The position numbers and the translations under genes were made by a program. The notes beneath the pieces are model-generated. The model saw only the letters and a list, made by a program, of their open reading frames with translations. It had not been told where the DNA came from and searched no databases. This document shows positions 16,339 to 24,087 of a stretch of 64,000 bases of DNA, piece after piece; the first letter of the stretch is position 1, and each line of letters begins with the position of its first letter. Source of the DNA: Candidatus Hydrogenedentota bacterium (GTDB taxonomy: Bacteria; Hydrogenedentota; Hydrogenedentia; Hydrogenedentales; JAEUWI01); the NCBI GenBank assembly GCA_016182605.1, contig JACPGE010000036.1:1-64000 (forward strand), given 5' to 3'.

Positions 16339-17505
16339 ATGAAATCCTATAAAAAGCATCTAGAGCAGGCCTTGGACGAGATCCGGGAAGCGGGCCGGTG
16401 GCGGCAGTTGAATCCGGCGCCGCAGGTGGGGGGCACCTACCAGCACGGCGACGCCTGCTGGCTGAATTTTTCCAGCAACGATTACCTGGATCTGGCGCGG
16501 CATCCGTCGGTGCGCGAAGGCGCGATGGAAGCCGTGGAGAAGTATGGCGGCGGCGCCACGGGATCGCGCCTGATGGCGGGGGATCTCGATCTGCACCACG
16601 CGCTGGAACAGCGGCTCGCGCGCCTCACCGGGCACGAGCAGGCCCTCGTGTTTCCCAGCGGCTACCAGACCAACATTGCGGTCATGTCTTCCCTCACGAT
16701 TCCCGGCGATGCGATCTTCTCCGACGCGTTGAACCACGCGAGCATCATTGACGGCATCCGCCTGTCGCGGGCGTCCGCGCAGATCTACCGCCACCGCGAC
16801 ATGGAACACCTGGAATCGCTGCTGGAGAAGTGCCGGCACGCGCCAAAGCGGATTATCGTTTCTGACGCGGTTTTTTCCATGGACGGCACGGTCGCGCCCG
16901 TGGAGACACTCGCTGAACTCGCCCACGCCTACGATGCCATGCTCGTGGTGGACGAAGCCCATGCGCTGGGCATCTGGGGACAGGGCGGCGGGCTCTGCCG
17001 CGAGTTGGGGGTGCAGCCGGATGTGATTATTGGCACCCTGGGCAAGTCGCTTGGCAGCGCGGGTGGTTTCGCGGCGTCGTCCAGTCTGATTCGGGATTGT
17101 CTGGTGAACCGGGGGCGGAGCTTCATTTACACGACCGGGCTTCTGCCAGCCGCGGTGGGTGCGGCGATGGGCGCGCTCGATGCGATCGCGGAGGATCCCG
17201 CGCTGGGCGTGCGCTTGCTGGAGCGCTCGGAACTCTTCCGGGCCGTGCTGCGCGAGACCGGCATCGAGCCCGGCGGCGAGGGTACGCAGATTTTCCCGAT
17301 TTTGGTGGGCGACGACGAGACGGCAGTCTCGATTGCGCGCGCCCTGCAAGACGACGGCATGATCGTCACCGGCATCCGGCCGCCCACCGTGCCCGCGGGC
17401 ACGTCCCGGCTGCGTCTGTCGGTGACGCTGGCCCATGAGGAGGCCAGCTTCCGGCGCGTGGCCCTGGCGCTGGCAGGCCTGCTGCCGGTCATGAAAGAAG
17501 GCTGA
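16339..17505 (+). CDS. bioF: 8-amino-7-oxononanoate synthase
   Basis: A 388-residue PLP enzyme of the alpha-oxoamine synthase family. It condenses a pimeloyl thioester with L-alanine to 8-amino-7-oxononanoate, the first ring-building step of biotin synthesis. Seen in the sequence are LNFSSNDYLDLARHP near the start, YGGGATGSRLMAGD, VVDEAHALGIWG with the PLP-contacting Asp, and TLGKSLGSAGGF with the Schiff-base Lys236. Length is normal for BioF. It opens a tight bioF-bioD-bioA unit, with one base between this stop and the bioD start. Its 5' region is divergent from the chimeric ORF. No biotin operator was recognised. bioC and bioH, which would make the pimeloyl substrate, are not in the window. 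Confidence 0.96.
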   Translation: MKSYKKHLEQALDEIREAGRWRQLNPAPQVGGTYQHGDACWLNFSSNDYLDLARHPSVREGAMEAVEKYGGGATGSRLMAGDLDLHHALEQRLARLTGHEQALVFPSGYQTNIAVMSSLTIPGDAIFSDALNHASIIDGIRLSRASAQIYRHRDMEHLESLLEKCRHAPKRIIVSDAVFSMDGTVAPVETLAELAHAYDAMLVVDEAHALGIWGQGGGLCRELGVQPDVIIGTLGKSLGSAGGFAASSSLIRDCLVNRGRSFIYTTGLLPAAVGAAMGALDAIAEDPALGVRLLERSELFRAVLRETGIEPGGEGTQIFPILVGDDETAVSIARALQDDGMIVTGIRPPTVPAGTSRLRLSVTLAHEEASFRRVALALAGLLPVMKEG

Positions 17506-17506
17506 G

Positions 17507-18247
17507 ATGAGCGACAGGGTGTTTATCGCGGGCACGGGCACGGACGTGGGCAAGACGGTGGTGACGGCGGGCATCCTGCGTTACCTGCGCCAGCGGGAAG
17601 TGGACGCAGTGGTGATGAAGCCCGTGCAGACGGGCGCGGATACGGCGCAGCAGCCGTGGCGCGCGCCGGATCTGGAGGCGCACTGGCGCGCGGCGGCCTT
17701 CGACCCCCAGGACGAGCCGTATTCACGCTTTTGCCCCTATCTGTATGCGCCTGCGTGTTCGCCGCATCTCGCGGCGCGCCTGGCCGGGGACGCGATCGAT
17801 CCGAAAGTGATACACCAGAACGCGCGCGCCTTGCTGGAAACGCACGAGTACCTGATTGTCGAAGGGGCAGGCGGCATTTATGTGCCGTTGACCGATCGGT
17901 ATACGAATCTCGATCTCATGAAGGAGATGGCATGCCCCATCATCCTGGTGGCGCACGTGGCCCTGGGCACGATCAACTACACCCTGCTTTCCCTCGAATC
18001 AATGAACCACGCGGGGCTGAAAGTGGCGGGCATCATACTGAGCACGCCCGAGCCCTTGTCCGAATCCGCGCGCTTTATCGCGGAGGACAACCCCGCGGCC
18101 ATCGAGGCGTTCACGGAAGTGCCCATCTTCGGCATCGTGCCCTGGCTGGAAGATATCACGCACGCGGAAGCGCCCGGCTGGGATGCCTTCGAGGAGGCCA
18201 TCGATTGGGAATTGCTGCTGACACAACTGGGACTCTGGCATGACTGA
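17507..18247 (+). CDS. bioD: Dethiobiotin synthetase
   Basis: A 246-residue P-loop enzyme that closes the ureido ring of dethiobiotin from 7,8-diaminopelargonate, CO2 and ATP. The N-terminus carries the BioD Walker A FIAGTGTDVGKTVVTAG; MKPVQTGAD holds the conserved Lys and Gly of the substrate site; VEGAGGIYVPL is the Mg/ATP motif. An AAGAAGG ribosome-binding site lies in the end of bioF, and its last codons overlap bioA by 8 bases, so the three are translationally coupled. It is slightly longer than E. coli BioD (about 225 residues), with an insert around residues 40-60. Confidence 0.96.
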   Translation: MSDRVFIAGTGTDVGKTVVTAGILRYLRQREVDAVVMKPVQTGADTAQQPWRAPDLEAHWRAAAFDPQDEPYSRFCPYLYAPACSPHLAARLAGDAIDPKVIHQNARALLETHEYLIVEGAGGIYVPLTDRYTNLDLMKEMACPIILVAHVALGTINYTLLSLESMNHAGLKVAGIILSTPEPLSESARFIAEDNPAAIEAFTEVPIFGIVPWLEDITHAEAPGWDAFEEAIDWELLLTQLGLWHD

Positions 18248-19565
18248 AGACCTGCGCGCGCGCGACTTGAAACATCTCTGGCATCCTTACACCCACACCG
18301 AGACCTTTGAAGCGGAGCCGTATCTGTGCATCGAGCGGGGTGAAGGCGCGTATCTTTACACCACCGGGGGCAAGGCGCTGCTGGATGGCATCGCGTCGTG
18401 GTGGTGTGTGGCCTTTGGGCACGGCAACCCGCGCCTCTTAAAGGCGCTGCACACCCAGGCCGGCCTCTTGCAACAGAGCATTCTGGGCAACATGGCCCAT
18501 CCCTCCGCGGTCTTGCTTGCGGAGCGGCTCGGGCGCATGTGCCCGGGGGATCTGAATTACGCCTACTTTGCGTCGGACGGATCGAGCGTGACCGAGGCCG
18601 CGATGAAGATGGCGGTCCAGTATTGGGCGCACCAGAGACGCCCGGAGAAGACGCGTTTCCTCAGTCTGGAGGAGGGCTATCATGGCGACACCTTCGGTGC
18701 GATGGGGGCGGGATATATCTCGTGGTTTCATGCGCCGTACGGCAGTCTGGTGAAACCGTCGCTCGTGGCGCCAACGCCCTTCACGCCGTGCAACAGCGGC
18801 GAACCGGAGGAAATGGCGCAGGCCCTGCGCGCGGCGGAGGGGCTTGAAACCCTGCTGAAGCAGCACCATCAGGAGATTGCGGCCTTCATCATGGAACCGC
18901 TGTGTCAGGGTGCGGCAGGCATGCGCATTTACGCGCCGGTGTATTTGCAGCGCGCGCGCGAACTTTGCAGCCAATACGAAGTATTGCTGATTGCGGACGA
19001 GATCGCCGTTGGCCTGGGCCGCACGGGAGCGCTGCTTGCGTGCGATATTGGGGATGTGGCTCCGGACATCGTGTGTCTGGGGAAGGCGCTCACCGGTGGC
19101 TACCTGCCCATGGCGGTGGCGGTTGCGGATCAGAAAATCTACGATTCCTTCCGCACGAACGGCGGCGAACGGCGCGTCTTTTTCGACGGCCACACCTATT
19201 GCGGCAACCCCATCACCTCCGCGCTGGCGCTGGAGGCGCTGAACCTTATCGAAGAGGCGCAGGATTCGGAAGCGCTCGGTGCGCGCATCGCGCAATTGCA
19301 TGCGGGCATTCAGGCCCTCGGCGCGATGCCCGGCGTGGCCTATTGGAAGACCCTCGGCATGATCGGCATGTTTGCCATCGCGGAAGATGCCGGCGGCGTG
19401 GCCGCGGCGCGCGCGATCTCGTTGCACGCCCGGGAACTGGGCCTTTTTGTCCGGCCTCTCGGCGAGGTGTTGTATCTGTGGCCGCCCTTAAACGTGACGG
19501 AAGACGAGCTTGCCGCCATGCTGAGGCTGTTGGGTCAGGCACTGGCGTCCGTCTGCCGCACCTGA
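18240..19565 (+). CDS. bioA: Adenosylmethionine-8-amino-7-oxononanoate aminotransferase
   Basis: A 441-residue class III PLP aminotransferase that makes 7,8-diaminopelargonate from 8-amino-7-oxononanoate, normally with S-adenosylmethionine as amino donor. Typical segments are LKHLWHPYTHTE at the start, DGIASWWCVAFGHGNP, the DGSSVTEAAMKMA phosphate-binding region, IADEIAVGLGRTG and VCLGKALTGGYLPMAVAVA with PLP Lys282. The WW pair of the substrate pocket supports BioA over other class III enzymes. It starts inside bioD with an 8-base overlap, the third gene of the unit. No clear terminator follows. Confidence 0.96.
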   Translation: MTEDLRARDLKHLWHPYTHTETFEAEPYLCIERGEGAYLYTTGGKALLDGIASWWCVAFGHGNPRLLKALHTQAGLLQQSILGNMAHPSAVLLAERLGRMCPGDLNYAYFASDGSSVTEAAMKMAVQYWAHQRRPEKTRFLSLEEGYHGDTFGAMGAGYISWFHAPYGSLVKPSLVAPTPFTPCNSGEPEEMAQALRAAEGLETLLKQHHQEIAAFIMEPLCQGAAGMRIYAPVYLQRARELCSQYEVLLIADEIAVGLGRTGALLACDIGDVAPDIVCLGKALTGGYLPMAVAVADQKIYDSFRTNGGERRVFFDGHTYCGNPITSALALEALNLIEEAQDSEALGARIAQLHAGIQALGAMPGVAYWKTLGMIGMFAIAEDAGGVAAARAISLHARELGLFVRPLGEVLYLWPPLNVTEDELAAMLRLLGQALASVCRT

Positions 19566-19715
19566 CTTGCGCCGCGGATTGTGACGCAATTATTGGGGAA
19601 TTTTGCGGCATTTCCCGTCTGCTATACTGTCCGTGGCCCAAGAGCAGTGCGCCGGGAAGCGAAATGCCATGAGCATCATCGCGAATTCCGGCAAGACCGG
19701 CCCGAGGTGAACACT

Positions 19716-20036
19716 ATGGACGCGATGTGGTTTGGTTTTGCTCCATTTCTTGTGGTTTCCATGGTGCTGTTTTTTTGGGGCCTGGGAACGCGCAAGCATT
19801 GTCCCGATTGCGCGAAGCCGCTCCCGCCCTTCATCTCTCCGTTCACGAAGACCCGGCGCCAATGGCTTGAGGGTGGCTGGGTATGTTCGCACTGCGGATG
19901 CGAAACGGATCACGCCGGCAACAAGGTGCAGCCTGGTGTAACGCCATCGCGGCGGACGCTCTATGTGCTTGCCGGAGTATTGCTGCTCTCGGCCGTTCCG
20001 GCGATCGTGCTGTTTGCGGTCTTGCTGCGCCACTGA
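19716..20036 (+). CDS. Small membrane protein with zinc-ribbon cysteines
   Basis: A 106-residue protein with an N-terminal membrane helix (FGFAPFLVVSMVLFFWGLG), a central cytosolic or periplasmic part with two cysteine pairs (CPDC and, about 33 residues later, CSHCGC) that would bind one zinc, and a C-terminal helix (LYVLAGVLLLSAVPAIVLFAVLL). The arrangement resembles small membrane-anchored zinc ribbons of unknown role. GAGG lies 8 nt before the ATG; a GTG three codons earlier is an alternative start. It lies 150 bases after bioA on the same strand and could be read through from it, but nothing ties it to biotin. No family is recognised. Confidence 0.6.
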   Translation: MDAMWFGFAPFLVVSMVLFFWGLGTRKHCPDCAKPLPPFISPFTKTRRQWLEGGWVCSHCGCETDHAGNKVQPGVTPSRRTLYVLAGVLLLSAVPAIVLFAVLLRH

Positions 20037-20549
20037 GTCCTCGCGCCAAAATAATTTGGTGATTGTGGCGGGCCAAACGCTGTGCCTTCCAACGTATTCA
20101 TACCCCGGTATGCTGTATGCTGTACGCTGGTAGCCGCCCAATTCAAGCCCACCCAATATTGACACCGAATGGATATTGGACGTTCCTGTTCGAGCCCCAC
20201 ACGGATCTTGGACATTCCTGTCCGAGTCTTCCCCGAGGTCGCGATCAAAGGCTCTGCGGAGCCACAAGGCCTTCGGCACGCCCGCGATAATCCAACGTCC
20301 CCCCCGCTTGTTTTGTTTTCATTTCCCCCGTCCTCGCGCAGACCCGCTCGGACAGGAATGTCCAAGATCCTTTGGCCTTCGATCAAAATTACCGTGCCAA
20401 GTTTGTTCGTGGATATAGCGCGTATATCGAATCCATCCGAACACGTCTTGCTAGATTTATTTTGTCGCAAGCCTTTAGGGGTTTCGGGGAGGCGTGAGGC
20501 AATGCGGACTGACCGATGGACGGTATGGACCAGAATGGACTTGCGCCCG
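20037..20549. other. Repeat-bearing intergenic region
   Basis: No gene is supported in these about 510 bases. They contain a 24-bp perfect inverted repeat pair and a third degenerate copy, described separately. The open frame from 20169 is an artefact of these repeats and of antisense coding. Confidence 0.5.
20171..20370. repeat. 24-bp inverted repeats with a third degenerate copy
   Basis: Positions 20203-20226 are the exact reverse complement of 20347-20370 (24 of 24 bases, core GGACATTCCTGTCC). A direct copy with three mismatches lies at 20171-20194. The pair brackets 120 bases of noncoding DNA. The shape suits a small non-autonomous mobile element or a regulatory repeat; no transposase is present and no target duplication was recognised. 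Confidence 0.75.
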
Positions 20550-21083
20550 CTATGCCGCGCGGGTTTGTCTGGACGGCGCTTCGAGAGACTGCGGCACGGG
20601 CACACCTGCGGGGTGACTCCCGTTGGCGGGGCGGCCTTGCTCTTGGTCCATCCCATTCGATGGTTCCGTGGTCTCCGGCGCCTGGGGAAGGGGCGCCGCC
20701 TCCGCTACAGACGCGGCGTGTTCTGCATCGGCATTCATGCGATCTGCAGCATCCGCCGTACGCGCGTTGTCCTCCGCCGGGCGTCCCGTTTCCAGGCGCT
20801 CCAGCGATTCCAGATAGCGCGTGCGCAGCACATTGAGATACCCGATGAGTTCCGCCGGGGGTGTGGCCGCGGGGTCCATCGCCTGTTGCAGGATCACGCT
20901 TTCCAATTGCCGAATGAAAAGGTCCTGACGGACGAATTCGATAAGGCCCAGGTCAAGGAGCGGCGTGTTGGGGGTGCCCTGCTTGACGAGGTGACGGCGC
21001 AGTTTCCGGAAGAGCGCCAGGGCGAATTGGATTTCGGCTTCGGAGAGCCAGGAGAGAGTGGTGAAGTGATCCCGGAGTTTCAT
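20550..21083 (-). CDS. Hypothetical protein with helical N-terminus and disordered tail
   Basis: A 177-residue protein. Residues 1-100 are predicted helical (MKLRDHFTTLSWLSEAEIQF, later LRTRYLESLERLETG); the last about 75 residues are rich in Ala, Pro, Glu and Thr and probably disordered. AAAGGA lies 8 nt before the chosen ATG; a longer frame adds 17 residues without a ribosome-binding site. No signal peptide, membrane segment or known motif is seen. Proteins of this shape with an 'LRDHFT' start could be small cytosolic adaptors, but no function can be assigned. It is divergent from the repeat-interrupted ORF at 21123. Confidence 0.6.
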   Translation of the reverse strand: MKLRDHFTTLSWLSEAEIQFALALFRKLRRHLVKQGTPNTPLLDLGLIEFVRQDLFIRQLESVILQQAMDPAATPPAELIGYLNVLRTRYLESLERLETGRPAEDNARTADAADRMNADAEHAASVAEAAPLPQAPETTEPSNGMDQEQGRPANGSHPAGVPVPQSLEAPSRQTRAA

Positions 21084-21122
21084 GGGGCTATCCTTTCGGT
21101 TTGGGGAGAGTTTCTGTAGGTT

Positions 21123-21445
21123 ATGGCGGAACATTGCACTGGGGGCGGCGGGCAGGGCGAAGAACCGGGTCCGATCCGGCGGATCCTACCGATCCGGAGC
21201 AGCAGATACATCTGACAGAGCCGGAATCCGTCTCCGGGATTGTGCAGCATGGTACCGTGATCACCGGCGCGCCGGAGCTTGAGTACGGGGATGCGATTGA
21301 TACGTACCCGGATCCAACATCCGAACAGGTTATCGTGGACGTGCGGTACGTTCATCATGAGCCAGTTGGCATTACCGATCTGTTGCTGGCTAGTGCGCTG
21401 ATTTTCGTGCTTGCCTACCGGGAGCGCTGGAGCGGGGCGTCGTGA
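21123..21445 (+). pseudogene. Possible small ORF broken by a 9-bp repeat array
   Basis: An ATG at 21123 opens a frame (MAEHCTGGGGQGEEPG) that enters a 9-bp repeat array (21171-21197) and stops soon after. The other plus frame, open from 21101, continues past the array as DPTDPEQQIHLTEPESV and ends with a plausible hydrophobic segment (ITDLLLASALIFVLAYRERW). Read together they suggest one small protein whose frame was shifted by growth or loss within the array. The ribosome-binding site is weak and no homologue is recognised, so this may be chance. Confidence 0.3.
21171..21197. repeat. 9-bp tandem repeat array (three units)
   Basis: CCGATCCGG, CGGATCCTA and CCGATCCGG follow one another. Units 1 and 3 are identical and the centre is nearly complementary to both, so the RNA could fold. 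It is related to the arrays at 3343, 14354 and 43947. Confidence 0.65.
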
Positions 21446-21607
21446 TGGCGGCGGCGGGGCGGGTTCCGGAAGGGAGTGTGCGGCAGGGAACTTGCCACGA
21501 CACCCTGGATATCCGCATCGCCTGCGGTTCAAGCACACCCGGCGTGCCGGGCACTGGAAAGCGCCGCGTATGCGCCCCGCACTTGGCCTGCATTGTTGGA
21601 AACGGTT

Positions 21608-21616
21608 TGGTATACT
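21608..21616 (+). promoter_or_regulatory. Candidate extended -10 promoter element
   Basis: TGGTATACT matches an extended -10 element (TGNTATAAT) about 37 bases before the start of the small antitoxin-like gene. No convincing -35 element is seen. Confidence 0.3.
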
Positions 21617-21652
21617 TCAGGCGGAGCGATCACCAATCTGGAGCTTGTGTTT

Positions 21653-21901
21653 ATGACCTATAAAGGCCACATAGAGAACGGAAGAGTGGTCTTCGACGAT
21701 CCCGCGGCACTTGCCGAAGGCACGCGGGTATCGATTGAAGTAGTCTCTGCTGGTGCCGAATTGGAGATCAAAGAGACCTCGTCGTTGGCGAGCCGCCTGG
21801 CATTGATTATTGGAAAGGCGGAAGGGCTCGCGCCGGATTGTTCAGAGTACCACGACCGTGCCGGTCGCTCGCTAGATCGTCGGACAGCCCGGACTCTTTA
21901 A
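21653..21901 (+). CDS. Small DUF104-like/antitoxin-like protein
   Basis: An 82-residue protein. The N-terminus MTYKGHIENGRVVFDDPAAL, followed by AEGTRVSIEVV, matches a widespread family of short beta-rich proteins (DUF104/AF2212-like, often annotated as putative antitoxins). In that family the sequence ends soon after a Leu-Pro-X-Asp-X-X-X-X-His-Asp-Tyr segment; here the corresponding part is LAPDCSEYHDRAGRSLDRRT, so the last about 15 residues differ and may reflect a frame change near the end. No PIN or other toxin gene follows, so it is an orphan. It lies about 130 bases before bioB on the same strand. Confidence 0.6.
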   Translation: MTYKGHIENGRVVFDDPAALAEGTRVSIEVVSAGAELEIKETSSLASRLALIIGKAEGLAPDCSEYHDRAGRSLDRRTARTL

Positions 21902-21981
21902 AAAGCGCAAAGCCCCGGACACCGTTCCGCCACGTGGCCCCGCACGGGCGGCCACTTTTCCATCTTGATGCGTGTTTCGGC

Positions 21982-21987
21982 TATAAT
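21982..21987 (+). promoter_or_regulatory. -10 element upstream of bioB
   Basis: A perfect TATAAT lies 41 bases before the bioB start codon. No good -35 hexamer at 16-18 bases upstream is seen; TTGATG is only 11 bases away. Its presence suggests that bioB is transcribed separately from bioFDA. Confidence 0.35.
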
Positions 21988-22028
21988 TCGGCCCATTCCC
22001 GCAGCTTACTCATCCCAAAGGACTATCC

Positions 22029-22997
22029 ATGATGACCGATACTTCCCCGCGCCATGACTGGACTGCCGGCGAACTCCGTGAAATCTATGAATTGCCCATC
22101 ACGGAACTGGTGTTCCGGGCGCAGTCGGCGCACCGCGAATTTCATGATCCTGCCAAGGTGCAGAAATGCACCCTGTTGAGCATCAAGACCGGGGCGTGCC
22201 CCGAGGATTGCGCGTATTGTCCCCAGAGCGCCCATTACCAGACGAGTGTGGAAAAAGAGGCCCTTCTGGAAGTGGCCGACGTGCTGGGCGCCGCGCAGGA
22301 CGCGAAGGCCAGCGGTTCGTCGCGTTTCTGCATGGGTGCGGCGTGGCGTCAGGTGCGGGACGGGGATCAGTTTGAGCGGGTGCTGGAGATGGTGCGCGGG
22401 GTGCGGGCCCTGGGGCTGGAGGCCTGTTGCACGCTGGGCATGGTGACCGAGGTGCAGGCGCAGCGGCTGGCGGAGGCGGGGCTGACGGCCTACAACCACA
22501 ATCTGGACACGAGCCCGGAGTATTACGGCGAGATCATCACAACGCGCACCTACGAGGAGCGGCTTACGACCCTGGCGAACGTGCGGAAGGCGGGCGTAAC
22601 GGTGTGTTCCGGCGGCATCATCGGCATGGGCGAAAGTATCCAGGATCGCGCGGCCATGCTGGCGGTACTCGCGACGCAGAACCCGCATCCGGAGAGCGTG
22701 CCGGTGAACGCGCTGGTGCCGGTGGAGGGCACGCCCCTAGCCGGACAACCTCCCATTGACCCGCTGGAACTGGTGCGGATGATTGCCACGGCGCGCATCG
22801 CCATGCCGAAGAGCCGGGTGCGCCTGAGCGCGGGTCGGATGAGTCTGAGCGACGAGGCGCAGGCGCTGTGCTTTCTGGCGGGCGCGAATTCCATATTTGC
22901 GGGGGACAAGTTGCTGACCACGCCGAATCCGGGCGAGGATCGGGATCAGGCGTTGTTCGAGAAGCTGGGTCTGGAGGCAGAGCCGGTGGGGGTGTAG
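22029..22997 (+). CDS. bioB: Biotin synthase
   Basis: A 322-residue radical SAM enzyme that inserts sulfur into dethiobiotin to form biotin. The CPEDCAYC motif gives the [4Fe-4S] ligands Cys57, Cys61 and Cys64; [12 protein letters not shown] and [11 protein letters not shown] are BioB signatures, and [12 protein letters not shown] carries the Arg that binds the sacrificial [2Fe-2S] cluster. Length is normal. Two adjacent ATG codons could start it; AAAGGA lies about 8 nt upstream of the pair. It sits 2.5 kb from bioFDA on the same strand, with unrelated small ORFs between, so the biotin genes form two transcription units. The minus-strand gene after it converges. Confidence 0.97.
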   Translation: MMTDTSPRHDWTAGELREIYELPITELVFRAQSAHREFHDPAKVQKCTLLSIKTGACPEDCAYCPQSAHYQTSVEKEALLEVADVLGAAQDAKASGSSRFCMGAAWRQVRDGDQFERVLEMVRGVRALGLEACCTLGMVTEVQAQRLAEAGLTAYNHNLDTSPEYYGEIITTRTYEERLTTLANVRKAGVTVCSGGIIGMGESIQDRAAMLAVLATQNPHPESVPVNALVPVEGTPLAGQPPIDPLELVRMIATARIAMPKSRVRLSAGRMSLSDEAQALCFLAGANSIFAGDKLLTTPNPGEDRDQALFEKLGLEAEPVGV

Positions 22998-23031
22998 GCG
23001 GCGGAGCGGAAAGGGGTGCTTTCGCCGCGGC

Positions 23032-23316
23032 CTATTCTTCCAAATAGAGCACGGCCTGTTTGCCTTCCCAGTTGCGGTAGGCGCCCTGGGGCACGCGGAC
23101 GACGATTTCGGTCCAGGTTTCCGCGCCGACCGTGACATCGAGCACGTGGGATTCGCCGGGGTGGCGCGCCGCGCTCTGGTGCACGGCGACGATGGTGCCG
23201 GTGACACCCGCATGGCGTGCTGCGGGCGGCTGGGCCGGCGGGCCATAGCCATCGAGCCGGTCAATCGGCTGTTTGCCGCCCACAGGGGTGACGCGTTCCA
23301 AGTAATCATCGGTCAT
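23032..23316 (-). CDS. Hypothetical small protein
   Basis: A 94-residue protein with an N-terminal Pro/Gly-rich part and a C-terminal predicted beta fold (VTGTIVAVHQ, VLDVTVGAETWTEIVVRVP, ending KQAVLYLEE). It has no signal peptide or membrane helix. GGGAGA lies 8 nt before the chosen ATG (MTDDYLERVTPVG); an upstream ATG in frame has no such site. The beta pattern recalls a small OB- or SH3-like domain, but this is only an impression and no family is recognised. It is 35 bases downstream of the DJ-1/PfpI gene on the same strand, so the two are probably co-transcribed. Confidence 0.6.
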   Translation of the reverse strand: MTDDYLERVTPVGGKQPIDRLDGYGPPAQPPAARHAGVTGTIVAVHQSAARHPGESHVLDVTVGAETWTEIVVRVPQGAYRNWEGKQAVLYLEE

Positions 23317-23351
23317 CGCTGTGTCTCCCGTGGGTCGTTGGCCGGGCCGCA

Positions 23352-23906
23352 TCAGGTGCGCACGAGGCCCTTTTCCACCTGGTCCCTGGTAGCCTTATCC
23401 TTCAAGCATTCGATGAGTTCCAGGGCAAAGTCCATGGCGGTGCCGGGTCCGCGCGAGGTGACGATCTTGCCATCGCGCTCGACGGCCGCCCCGGTGGCGT
23501 TCACGCCGGGGAATTGGCCGCCATCGAGGAAGCCGGGATAGGCGGTGACTTTTTTGCCCTGCAGGAGGCCGGCTTCCGCCAATACCTTGGGTGCGGCGCA
23601 GATGGCGCAGGTAAACTTGCCGCCGGCCGCCATTTGCTTCAGGAAGGCGACCAGCCGCGGGTCGTTGCCCAGATGATCGGCCCCGGGCATGCCGCCGGGC
23701 AGGACCACCATGTCAAAAGCAGGTCCTTTCAGGGCGGCCTCCAGGGTGCAATCGGGAAGGATGCAGGTGCCCCGGCTCGCCTTGACGGGGCGATCGTCCA
23801 ATCCGGCGGTCACGACCTCGATCTGGGCGCGCCGCAGCAGATCGATGATGGTGATGGCTTCGAGTTCTTCACATCCTTGCGCCAGTGGCACCAGTACCCG
23901 GGTCAT
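23352..23906 (-). CDS. DJ-1/PfpI family protein (YajL-like)
   Basis: A 184-residue protein of the DJ-1/YajL class of the PfpI superfamily. It starts MTRVLVPLAQGCEELEAITI, where the conserved Glu of the nucleophile elbow is expected, and has VVLPGGMPGADHL and FTCAICAAPKVLAEAG, whose second Cys is the reactive nucleophile. TSRGPGTAMDFALELIE is the C-terminal DJ-1 signature. The family includes proteins reported as glyoxalase/deglycase-like or as redox chaperones; the exact activity is debated. The start is the only ATG fitting the fold. A small hypothetical gene follows in the likely same transcript; upstream, the fused hydrolase gene diverges. Confidence 0.92.
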   Translation of the reverse strand: MTRVLVPLAQGCEELEAITIIDLLRRAQIEVVTAGLDDRPVKASRGTCILPDCTLEAALKGPAFDMVVLPGGMPGADHLGNDPRLVAFLKQMAAGGKFTCAICAAPKVLAEAGLLQGKKVTAYPGFLDGGQFPGVNATGAAVERDGKIVTSRGPGTAMDFALELIECLKDKATRDQVEKGLVRT

Positions 23907-24087
23907 GGCCGTGTTTCTCCTTCAGCGTTCCAGTCCACGTTTCCATTCGAGTCTAACGCAGGCAGGCCGTGGTGTCAAAGGCAGGTGGCGCAGGCGGGTG
24001 TTTCCTGTATCTGCTCTTCCGCAACGTGCTAAACTCCCGAATCCATTCATCCTTCTCTGGAAGTTACCGTACACAGATTGTTTTGGA

